The notes below the pieces were generated by a model. The model had not been told where the DNA came from and searched no databases. It was given only the letters and a program-made list of their open reading frames with translations. Source: DATJIG01 sp035493495 (GTDB lineage Bacteria; Pseudomonadota; Alphaproteobacteria; SMXQ01). From it: a stretch of 21,582 nt of DNA. Both the position numbers and the translations under genes were made by a program. This document shows, piece after piece, positions 6,776 through 13,041 of the stretch (position 1 is its first letter; every line of letters begins with the position of its first letter). The DNA is taken from assembly GCA_035493495.1 (NCBI GenBank), contig DATJIG010000289.1, positions 1 through 21,582 on the forward strand, read 5' to 3'.

Positions 6776-7810
6776 ATGGTGGTTCACGGATGGAAGTGTG
6801 CGGCGGTCCTGGCGTGCGGTCTTCTCGGCCTGTCGCCGTCGGCGTGGGCGGAGAAGCGGGTGGTCAACCTGACGATTGAGGACACCACCATCACGCTCGT
6901 CGGCGAACAGACGTTCCACACCTTCGCCTTCAACGGCCAGGTTCCGGGACCGCTGATCCATGTCACCGAGGGCGACGACGTCGAGGTCAACGTCGAGAAC
7001 CAGACGACGCTGCCCCACACCATCCACTGGCACGGGCTATTGCAGCGCGGAACCTGGCAGAGCGACGGCGTTCCCGACGCGACGCAGAAGGCGATCCAGC
7101 CCGGTGAAACATTCACCTACCGGTTCAAGGCCGATCCGGCCGGCACCTACTGGTATCACTGCCACGTCAACGTCAACGAGCACGTGGCGATGCGCGGCAT
7201 GTGGGGCCCGTTCATCGTCGACCCGAAGACGCCGAAGCCGATCGAGAAGCAGGTCACCAAGGATTACATCGTGATGCTGTCGAGCTGGGCGTCCGCCTGG
7301 GCGCACAAGCCCGGCTACGGCGGCGTCCCCGGTGACGTCCCGGACTTCTTCACCATGAACGCCAAGGCGTTCCCCGACACCCAGCCGATGCGGGTTAAGC
7401 AGGGCGACGTCATGCGCATTCGCCTGATCGGCGCGGGCGACGAGGTGCATTCGATCCACATCCACGGCCACGTCTTCCAGATATTCGCCAAGGACGGCCA
7501 TCCGCTGCCGGCGCCGATCGACGCCGACACGATCCTGATCGGGCCCGGCGAGCGCTACGACCTCATCATCAAGGCCGACAACCCCGGCCTGTGGATGGTC
7601 CACGACCACGTCGATCGGCACACGGTCAACGGCAACAAGCCGATGGGCGGCATCATGACGGCAATCGAGTACGCCGAGGTGTCGACGGATCATCCCTTCT
7701 ATCACTGGAGCCACAAGACTTTCGTTCCCGACTTCTTCTACGAGGAGTCGCTCAAGAAGCCGCTCGGCATGCACGAAAACGAAGCCTTCAAGGGCCAACC
7801 CGCGCCCTGA
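6776..7810 (+). CDS. ncgA: Two-domain multicopper oxidase (NcgA-like blue copper oxidase)
   Basis: Periplasmic two-domain multicopper oxidase, 344 residues; the Nitrosomonas counterpart (NcgA/BCO) is encoded with nirK. The signal peptide ends about AWA (residue 25). Domain 1 has HTIHWHG (His81, 84, 86) and WYHCHVNVNEHVAMRGM (His128, Cys129, His130, His136, Met141), giving a blue type 1 copper plus half the trinuclear site. Domain 2 has HSIHIHGH (His225, 228, 230) and VHDHVDRH (His276, 278), but Asp277 stands where a blue-copper Cys would be. With type 1 copper in domain 1 only, this fits type C. The ATG has GGAGAGG at 6764-6770. It is the first gene of ncgABC-nirK, 32 bases before ncgB. It may oxidise cytochromes, Cu(I) or small reductants; the physiological substrate is not shown by sequence. 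Confidence 0.88.
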   Translation: MVVHGWKCAAVLACGLLGLSPSAWAEKRVVNLTIEDTTITLVGEQTFHTFAFNGQVPGPLIHVTEGDDVEVNVENQTTLPHTIHWHGLLQRGTWQSDGVPDATQKAIQPGETFTYRFKADPAGTYWYHCHVNVNEHVAMRGMWGPFIVDPKTPKPIEKQVTKDYIVMLSSWASAWAHKPGYGGVPGDVPDFFTMNAKAFPDTQPMRVKQGDVMRIRLIGAGDEVHSIHIHGHVFQIFAKDGHPLPAPIDADTILIGPGERYDLIIKADNPGLWMVHDHVDRHTVNGNKPMGGIMTAIEYAEVSTDHPFYHWSHKTFVPDFFYEESLKKPLGMHENEAFKGQPAP

Positions 7811-7842
7811 GTCCGCCGCCACCCTTCGAGCGAGGAGAACCG

Positions 7843-8532
7843 ATGATGCGCATTGTGCTTACGTCGCTGCTTGGGGCGGGCATGCTCGTGCTTGGGCACG
7901 CGGCGGCCGGCGCCGACGGCGCCGACGTCCTGAAATCGCAGTGCAGCGCCTGCCACGCGTTGACGCCGCCGGCGGAAGCGACGCTCGATCGCCTGTGGGA
8001 ACGCAAGGCGCCCGATCTCTACTACGCCGGCGTCAAATTCAATCGGGACTGGCTGGTCGGGTGGCTGCAGGCACCGACGCGTATCCGTCCGGCGGGCTAT
8101 CCGTACTTCAAGGACGTCGTTCCCACCGACAAGGGCGACGATGTCGATGCGGCGAAGCTCGGGGACCATCCGCGTTTGTCCGCGAGCGACGCCGGCGCCG
8201 CGGCCGACGCGCTGATGGCGCTCAAGCCCGATGGAGTCGTCGAGGCCGGTCTCTACAAGAACGAGGCGCCGAATCTCCGCATGGGCGAAATGGCGTTCGT
8301 GAAGCTGCGCGGCTGCTCGGCCTGCCATGCCGGCAAGAACGGCGAGGGCGGCCGCTCAGGCCCCGCGCTGACCGACGCCGGCAAGCGCCTGCAGCCGGAT
8401 TTCATCGCGAGCTACATCAAGCAGCCGCAGAAGATCGATCCGCACGTGTGGATGCCGGCCTCGAAGGTGACCGACCAGGATATCCAGCGCCTCACCGGCT
8501 ACATCGTTCAACTCGGTGGGGAGAAGAAGTGA
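7843..8532 (+). CDS. ncgB: Periplasmic dihaem cytochrome c (NcgB-like)
   Basis: Electron-transfer protein of 229 residues. The signal peptide covers about residues 1-24. Two c-type haem sites are seen, both CSACH: Cys34/Cys37/His38 and Cys158/Cys161/His162. They mark two cytochrome c domains joined by an Asp/Ala-rich link. Met204 in HVWMPAS is a likely sixth ligand for haem 2. The axial Met of haem 1 is less obvious; Met125 (DALMALKPDG) is a candidate. Two adjacent ATG codons (7843, 7846) follow GAGGAG at 7831-7836, and I take the first. The gene overlaps the next by one base (TGATG), so the two are translationally coupled. By position it is the ncgB equivalent and could pass electrons to NcgA, NcgC or NirK. 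Confidence 0.88.
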   Translation: MMRIVLTSLLGAGMLVLGHAAAGADGADVLKSQCSACHALTPPAEATLDRLWERKAPDLYYAGVKFNRDWLVGWLQAPTRIRPAGYPYFKDVVPTDKGDDVDAAKLGDHPRLSASDAGAAADALMALKPDGVVEAGLYKNEAPNLRMGEMAFVKLRGCSACHAGKNGEGGRSGPALTDAGKRLQPDFIASYIKQPQKIDPHVWMPASKVTDQDIQRLTGYIVQLGGEKK

Positions 8533-8900
8533 TGCGCAACGGCATTCTCGCGCTTGGCGCGATCCTGGCGGGCACGCTCGCGTTCTCCGCACACGCCGAC
8601 GCCGCCAGCGAGCACACCGTCAAGGTCTACAACACCTACTGCGTGCAGTGTCACGGGGTGAAGCGCAACGGCAGCGGCATCAATGTTCCCGCCCTGTCGG
8701 TGAAGCCGCGCGACCACACCGATGCCAAGGGCATGGGCGATCTGCCGGACACCGAGATCTTCAGCGCGATCAAGGAGGGCGGGCTCGCCGTCAACAAGTC
8801 GGCCCTGATGCCCGCGTGGGGTGAGGTTCTCAGCGACGCGGACATTACCGACCTTGTTCGATACCTCCGTGAGGTCTGCAAGTGCGGCCCATCCAAGTAG
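8532..8900 (+). CDS. ncgC: Periplasmic monohaem cytochrome c (NcgC-like)
   Basis: Small cytochrome c, 122 residues. The signal peptide is about residues 1-24 (cut near ADA). One haem site CVQCH (Cys37, Cys40, His41) and an axial Met93 in SALMPAWG are followed by the usual C-terminal helix (DITDLVRYLREV). It ends in an extra cysteine pair, CKC (Cys116, Cys118), which is unusual for a secreted cytochrome c. The ATG overlaps the ncgB stop by one base, and nirK follows after 23 bases. It is a plausible direct electron donor to NirK, since copper nitrite reductases accept electrons from small cytochromes or cupredoxins. The pairing is inferred from context. Confidence 0.87.
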   Translation: MRNGILALGAILAGTLAFSAHADAASEHTVKVYNTYCVQCHGVKRNGSGINVPALSVKPRDHTDAKGMGDLPDTEIFSAIKEGGLAVNKSALMPAWGEVLSDADITDLVRYLREVCKCGPSK

Positions 8901-8923
8901 TTCACGTCCAACAGGAGAAGATC

Positions 8924-9886
8924 ATGAGACGACGTCCGACGAGTCCGCGTTCACACACACGCCTGTCGTTCACCGGAGCCCTCGCCGCCGCGGCGCTGGC
9001 GCTTGTCTTCGCGGCTAACGCCGAAGCCAAGACGGTGAAGGTGACGCTGACCGCCAAGGAGGTCGATCTCCCGATCGACAACAAGGGCACCATGCACCAC
9101 AGCTGGACGTACGAAGGCCAGGTGCCGGGGCCGGTGGTGCGCATCACCGAGGGCGATACCGTCGAATTCGCCCTCCACAATCTGAGCGAAAACAAGAACT
9201 CGCACTCGATCGACTTCCATGCCGCCCGCGTCGACGCCGCGACCCAGTTTGCGCCCGTCAAGCCGGGCGAGACCAAGGAGTTCGCGTTCAAGGCCGATTA
9301 TCCGGGCGTGTTTTTCTACCATTGCGGCTCGGATCCGATGATCCAGCACATCGCCCGCGGCATGTTCGGCGTCATCATCGTTGATCCGAAGGATCCCAAG
9401 GCGCTTCCGAAGGCGGACCGCGAGTACGTCCTTATCCAGTCGGAGATCTATCCGAACCCGGAGGATGTGAAGGCGATGATGCACAACGATTGGTCGAACG
9501 TTGCCTTCAACGGTGTCGCCTTTAAGTATGACCCGATGCACGATCCCAATGCCGAGAAGGTGCTCGAGGCCAAGCCGGGCGAGCGCGTCCGGATCTACTT
9601 CGTCAATGCCGGCCCCAACGAATTTTCCGGCTTCCATGCGATCGCCGGGATCTGGGATGCGGTCTACCCGAGCGGCAATCCCAAGAACGTGATGCACGGG
9701 ATGCAGAACCTCAGTATCGCGCCCGGTGATGCCGCGACATTCGACCTCGTGTCTCCGGTCGAGGGCGCCAACGCCCTGGTGACCCACTCGATGCGCAGCG
9801 CGCTCTCCGGCGCGGTGGCGATCCTGATGTTCAACAAGGACGCCGATCCGAATCTCGGGCGCGGCGACCAGATTCTCGTCCGCTAG
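8924..9886 (+). CDS. nirK: Copper-containing nitrite reductase
   Basis: Reduces nitrite to NO in the periplasm; NirK enzymes are trimers of two-cupredoxin subunits. It has 320 residues with an N-terminal signal region to about Ala35. All active-site residues are present. Type 1 copper: His94, Cys134, His142, Met147. Type 2 copper: His99, His133, His288. Catalytic pair: Asp97 (SIDFH) and His238 (SGFHAI). Cys134-to-His142 spacing is 8, one shorter than in Achromobacter NirK, and the FYHCGSDPMIQHIARGMFG form resembles the Nitrosomonas type. There is no fused cytochrome or azurin domain. ATG 8924 follows AGGAG at 8912-8916; an upstream in-frame ATG at 8882 would overlap ncgC. It is the last gene before a strong terminator at 9946. 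Regulation is probably by the NsrR operator upstream of ncgA. Confidence 0.95.
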   Translation: MRRRPTSPRSHTRLSFTGALAAAALALVFAANAEAKTVKVTLTAKEVDLPIDNKGTMHHSWTYEGQVPGPVVRITEGDTVEFALHNLSENKNSHSIDFHAARVDAATQFAPVKPGETKEFAFKADYPGVFFYHCGSDPMIQHIARGMFGVIIVDPKDPKALPKADREYVLIQSEIYPNPEDVKAMMHNDWSNVAFNGVAFKYDPMHDPNAEKVLEAKPGERVRIYFVNAGPNEFSGFHAIAGIWDAVYPSGNPKNVMHGMQNLSIAPGDAATFDLVSPVEGANALVTHSMRSALSGAVAILMFNKDADPNLGRGDQILVR

Positions 9887-9945
9887 CGTCGTCTGTACCG
9901 GTTGATACTCCTCGCGCATTTCCGCCCCGCGCGCGGAGCGTCGGG

Positions 9946-9971
9946 AACGGCCTCCTTCGGGAGGCCGTTTT
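9946..9971 (+). terminator. Intrinsic terminator of the ncgABC-nirK operon
   Basis: AACGGCCTCC, tetraloop TTCG, GGAGGCCGTT: a perfect 10-bp stem capped by a stable UUCG loop and running into TTTT. It lies 59 bases after the nirK stop. Confidence 0.9.
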
Positions 9972-10036
9972 CCTGTCGGCGTGAAGGCAGTGCCCCGGAG
10001 GCGGGGCAAGTGCCTCGCCGCACCGCGTCGGCAGCT

Positions 10037-10059
10037 AACAAATATTCAAAATACATTAT
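10037..10059. promoter_or_regulatory. NsrR-type operator before membrane protein B
   Basis: AACAAATATTC, centre A, AAATACATTAT. The right half matches the NsrR half-site at 10 of 11 positions, the left at 8 of 11. It abuts the FNR-type box at 10060 with no gap. It is A+T-rich in GC-rich surroundings. Confidence 0.7.
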
Positions 10060-10073
10060 TTGACCTGGATCAA
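10060..10073. promoter_or_regulatory. FNR/NnrR/FixK-type box before membrane protein B
   Basis: TTGAC CTGG ATCAA, a nearly exact TTGAT-N4-ATCAA dyad. Its centre (10066.5) would be at -41.5 for a start near 10108, the classic distance for class II activation. TAGCAT at 10096-10101 sits exactly where the -10 hexamer would be. There is no good -35, as expected for an activator-dependent promoter. Confidence 0.75.
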
Positions 10074-10095
10074 ATTCCTTGGCTAGGAACGGCGC

Positions 10096-10101
10096 TAGCA
10101 T
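10096..10101 (+). promoter_or_regulatory. Probable -10 element
   Basis: TAGCAT (4 of 6 to TATAAT), placed 22 bases after the FNR-type box. The predicted transcript would start near 10108 and have a leader of about 24 bases before the gene at 10132. Confidence 0.45.
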
Positions 10102-10131
10102 TCCTTCGTTATCTAAGCGATGGAGGATGCG

Positions 10132-10533
10132 ATGCACGACGAAGCGCGTTATTCCAACCTTCCCCGGGTCGCGGCGCTGCACCCGGCGGTCTACAGGGCG
10201 CTCACCGGGTCCCTGGTGTGGACGGTCGCGTCCTTCGCGGCGCTGTTCTCGACCGATGGCGAGGCCGCGTTCAACGTCGGGCTGGTGGCGTTCTGCGGCG
10301 CGGCCTTCCTCGCGGTGCCGTACTGGCTGAAGCACATCGCGGATGCCGGCCGGATCGCGCCGGAGCCGCGGCCATTGCCGCTCCGCGAATGGCTCGACGC
10401 CCGCTTCGAGATCCCGGGCGGCACCGTCGCCGCGCGCGAGGCGGCGATGCTCATCCTGCTCGCGCCGGTGACGCTGGCGGCGGCTCTGACCGCCATCTCG
10501 GTGATCCGCTTCGTCGTCGCCCGCGGCGCGTAG
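10132..10533 (+). CDS. Small three-helix membrane protein of unknown family, copy B
   Basis: Paralogue of the protein at 4976-5371: 133 residues with the same plan of N-terminal polar segment (ARYSNLPRVAALHP), two hydrophobic helices, loop with PLPLREWLDARFE and a long C-terminal hydrophobic segment. I count about 71 identical positions between the copies; the least conserved parts are the second helix and the loop before REW. The start at 10132 rather than 10120 is chosen because homology begins at MHDEARYSN and GGAGG (10122-10126) is well spaced for it. It is a single-gene unit between two terminators, with its own NsrR-type operator and FNR-type box. No function is known to me. Co-regulation suggests a job under NO or low oxygen, for example as a small subunit or assembly factor of a membrane complex encoded elsewhere, which is speculation. 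Confidence 0.85.
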   Translation: MHDEARYSNLPRVAALHPAVYRALTGSLVWTVASFAALFSTDGEAAFNVGLVAFCGAAFLAVPYWLKHIADAGRIAPEPRPLPLREWLDARFEIPGGTVAAREAAMLILLAPVTLAAALTAISVIRFVVARGA

Positions 10534-10550
10534 CGACCGAAGCCTGAAGG

Positions 10551-10585
10551 AAAGCCCTCCCCTCCGGTCCGGAGGGGAGGGCTTT
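10551..10585. terminator. Long bidirectional terminator between convergent genes
   Basis: AAAGCCCTCCCCTCCGG and its exact complement CCGGAGGGGAGGGCTTT are separated by one T, so about 16-17 bp can pair. The stem is bounded by AAA and TTT, so it can serve both membrane protein B (plus) and the DUF350 gene (minus), which converge here. Confidence 0.88.
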
Positions 10586-10603
10586 CGTTTGTGACACCGG
10601 CGC

Positions 10604-11002
10604 CTAATACGTCATGCACGCGGCGTTGATGATCCCGATGCCGAGCGACGCACTCGCCAGTGTCGCCGCCGCCGCGACATTGCCGTCCTCGATGTGCCGC
10701 GATACCTGACGCAGTCCGGCATCGACCGCGAGGAACACCGCGAGCTGCGCGACCAATGCGACCACGCTCCACACCGCGAGATCGAGTAGCGACACGCTGT
10801 GGGCGATCACGCTCGCAAGCGGCAGGGTGAATCCCAGCGCCGCGCCGCCGAGGCTGATCGCCGCCGCCACGTTGCCCTGGCGAATCAGCGCGAATTCGTG
10901 GTGCGGCGTCACCCGGACGTAGAGCGCCACGAACACCACCTCGAGGACGAGGGCGACGACGAAATAGACGAGGAAGTTGGCAAGCGACGCGAACGTGATC
11001 AT
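10604..11002 (-). CDS. DUF350 (YjfL-like) membrane protein
   Basis: Integral membrane protein of 132 residues with four hydrophobic helices. It is built as an internal duplication: GNVAAAISLGGAALGF in the first half and GNVAAAATLASASLGI in the second, each preceded by an acidic or His-containing turn. This is the DUF350 pattern of E. coli YjfL. Function is unknown. It is the last gene of a minus-strand operon with the ATP-grasp enzyme (31-base gap) and the DUF1190 lipoprotein. This is the same trio as E. coli yjfL, yjfC and yjfM, so the family call rests on both sequence and context. The first residues (MITFASLANFLVYFVVALVL) directly form helix 1, supporting the start. Confidence 0.88.
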   Translation of the reverse strand: MITFASLANFLVYFVVALVLEVVFVALYVRVTPHHEFALIRQGNVAAAISLGGAALGFTLPLASVIAHSVSLLDLAVWSVVALVAQLAVFLAVDAGLRQVSRHIEDGNVAAAATLASASLGIGIINAACMTY

Positions 11003-11033
11003 CGGCTGGCTCCTTGGGAGAACGCGTTGGCCG

Positions 11034-12164
11034 TCACTCGAAATAGTGTGGAACGAAGCGGCTGGTATCGCGGGTGATCGCGGTCGCGTCCTCGCGGATG
11101 CCGATGCCGGCCGCCTGGCTGGCGATCACCCACGATCCGAGCACCGGGTAGACGCCCGTGAACTGCGGCATCGCGACATGCGCCTGATAGACGAAGCCCT
11201 CGGCGCCGTAGTCGCCGCCGGTCTCGGCGACCACGCGGTCGCCCTCGACGACCTGCACGTTGGCGCCTTCGCGGCTGTAGATCGGCTTGCGCACGGCGCG
11301 GCCGTCGATGCGGCCGGGCTCGAGGAACGCGGGCAGCAGGTTGGGGTGCCCGGGCGCCATCTCCCACAACAGCGCCAGCGCCGCCTTGTTCGACAGCACC
11401 ATCTTCCAGGCCGGTTCGATCACCTTGGCGACGCCGCTCAGGAGATGCGGGCCGAACTCCTCGCCGACGAGCCATTCCCACGGGTAGAGCTTGAACAACA
11501 CGTCGATCGGACGTTCTTCGAGATCGAGGAAGCGCGCGCCGTCCCAACCGATGTCTTCGATGGCGAGCCGCGCGGTGGCGAGTCCGGCCTGCACGGCAGT
11601 GTCGCGCAGGTACTCGACGGTGCCGTTGTCCTCGCCATGGTCGCGCACGGCGGCGAAATGCACCATGCGGTCGCCGATGCCGAACGCGCCCCACGCCTCG
11701 ATCAGGCGCTCGTGGATCGAGTTGAACTGGTCGTTGTCGGGGTGGGTCGCCCGCAACCAGTCCCATTGCACCACCGCCGCCTCGAACAGCGCCGTCGGCG
11801 TGTCGGCGTTGTATTCGAGCAGCTTGGGCGGGCCGCTGCCGCCGTAGGCGAGATCGAAGCGGCCGTAGAGGTTCTTTTCGCTGGCGTTCCAGCTGCTCTC
11901 GATCGCGGCCCACGCCGCCTCGGGAATGCGCAACCGCCGGTAGGCCGAGTCGCCCGCGGTGACGACACGGCCGACCAGCGCGAGCGCCATTTCCTCGAGT
12001 TCGTTGGTCGCGTCCTCGAGTGCGTCGATCTCCGCCGCGGTGAAGCGGTAGCACGCACTCTCGTCCCAATAAGGGGCGCCGCCGATGGTGTGGAAGTCGA
12101 AACCGAGCTCGTGCTCGACGTGCTCGCGCCAGTCGCGGCGCGGAGCGACCATGCGCCGATCCAT
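11034..12164 (-). CDS. Glutathionylspermidine-synthase-like ATP-grasp enzyme (YjfC/YgiC type)
   Basis: ATP-grasp ligase resembling the synthetase half of glutathionylspermidine synthase, 376 residues, cytoplasmic. The hallmark is YGRFDLAY (about residues 100-107) followed by PKLLEYNADTPTALFEAA (about 113-130), the nucleotide/Mg-binding region of this family. Later, PIYSREGANV and the Gly-rich GGDYGAEGFVYQ loop match the ATP-grasp lid. The amidase domain of the bifunctional enzyme is absent, as in YjfC and YgiC, whose true substrates are unsettled. The start ATG at 12164 lies 2 bases after the DUF1190 stop, indicating coupling; an in-frame ATG at 12152 is an alternative. Whether it joins glutathione to a polyamine or uses another peptide and amine cannot be read from sequence. 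Confidence 0.88.
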   Translation of the reverse strand: MDRRMVAPRRDWREHVEHELGFDFHTIGGAPYWDESACYRFTAAEIDALEDATNELEEMALALVGRVVTAGDSAYRRLRIPEAAWAAIESSWNASEKNLYGRFDLAYGGSGPPKLLEYNADTPTALFEAAVVQWDWLRATHPDNDQFNSIHERLIEAWGAFGIGDRMVHFAAVRDHGEDNGTVEYLRDTAVQAGLATARLAIEDIGWDGARFLDLEERPIDVLFKLYPWEWLVGEEFGPHLLSGVAKVIEPAWKMVLSNKAALALLWEMAPGHPNLLPAFLEPGRIDGRAVRKPIYSREGANVQVVEGDRVVAETGGDYGAEGFVYQAHVAMPQFTGVYPVLGSWVIASQAAGIGIREDATAITRDTSRFVPHYFE

Positions 12165-12166
12165 CG

Positions 12167-12718
12167 TCAGCCGCCGCTGGATCCGCTGAACCGCATCGCC
12201 GTCGCGCCGAAGCCGCCGCGGCTCACGCGCGAGACCTCGGTCGCGGGGCGGAACACCGGCCGGGCGCCGGCGCTGCTGCCGGAGAAGCCGCCGCCGGCAT
12301 AGGTGCCGACGCGATAGGCGCCTTTGCCGCCCGCTCCCGACGCAACCGCGTTGTCGTTCCTGTCGCGGTACACCGGCTCGGCGTAGCGCGGACCTCCCAG
12401 CATGTTGCCCATCATGTAACCGACCAGCAGCGGCATGACGTAGCTGGAGCCGCCGATCTGCCGCGTCTCGCAGTGACCGACGCCGTACTCGGCCTCGCAC
12501 TCGTCTTTACGGTAATAGCGCGGGGCCTGCGTCACATGCGCCTGGTCCGCCGCCGCCTTGGCGTCCTGGCACTTCTGGTCGCCGTAGACCGCGCTGCACT
12601 CCTGCTGGTTCGCGAAATAGCGGGCGTCCTTCGGCGGCGCGTTGCTGTCGCCGCACGCCGACAACGCGGCACTCGCGGTTCCGAGCAGCACCAGCCGGAC
12701 GGCCCTGGATCTCTTCAT
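12167..12718 (-). CDS. DUF1190 (YjfM/YgiB-like) lipoprotein
   Basis: Probable lipoprotein of 183 residues. The N-terminal signal ends in a lipobox (ALSAC, acylated Cys22). Then come paired cysteines in DARYFANQQECSAVYGDQKC and RKDECEAEYGVGHC, typical of the YgiB/DUF1190 family. The middle has a Gly/Met-rich hydrophobic patch (PLLVGYMMGNMLGG), and the C-terminus is Gly/Ser-rich low complexity. It is the first gene of the operon with the ATP-grasp enzyme and DUF350 protein, and a Shine-Dalgarno-like GGGAGG lies just before the ATG. E. coli YgiB/YgiC and YjfM/YjfC show the same pairing of lipoprotein and ligase. The biochemical role is unknown; an envelope location is likely. Confidence 0.85.
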   Translation of the reverse strand: MKRSRAVRLVLLGTASAALSACGDSNAPPKDARYFANQQECSAVYGDQKCQDAKAAADQAHVTQAPRYYRKDECEAEYGVGHCETRQIGGSSYVMPLLVGYMMGNMLGGPRYAEPVYRDRNDNAVASGAGGKGAYRVGTYAGGGFSGSSAGARPVFRPATEVSRVSRGGFGATAMRFSGSSGG

Positions 12719-13041
12719 GAGTAGTCCTCCCTACCCCTGTATAGAGGCGGGAGCGTCCGCCCCGCAACGTCGGCGGCGAAGCATGTAACAGAGCGCGTTG
12801 TTGCCGTACGTCTTTTCGCGACTTTGCACAGGTTCTCTGCACACAGCGCCAAGAGGGCCCCATTTCTCCACAGCCCCCTACCATCGCGACATCGATGCGT
12901 GCATGGTGATTGAACCACGAAAGTGGAGGGGGACTATTTGGCCAGGCTCCCGTCACTCGACATGGTGAAGCCGCGAGAGGCCCCCGACAACTGGGACACC
13001 GACGCGGTGGATTGAGTAAGGCAACGGCGCTTCCCCTTCGG

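Noticed and set aside
10977..12302. Long plus-strand open frame opposite the ATP-grasp gene
   Set aside because: The minus-strand product has the conserved family motifs and operon context; the plus-strand product resembles nothing and spans two real genes.
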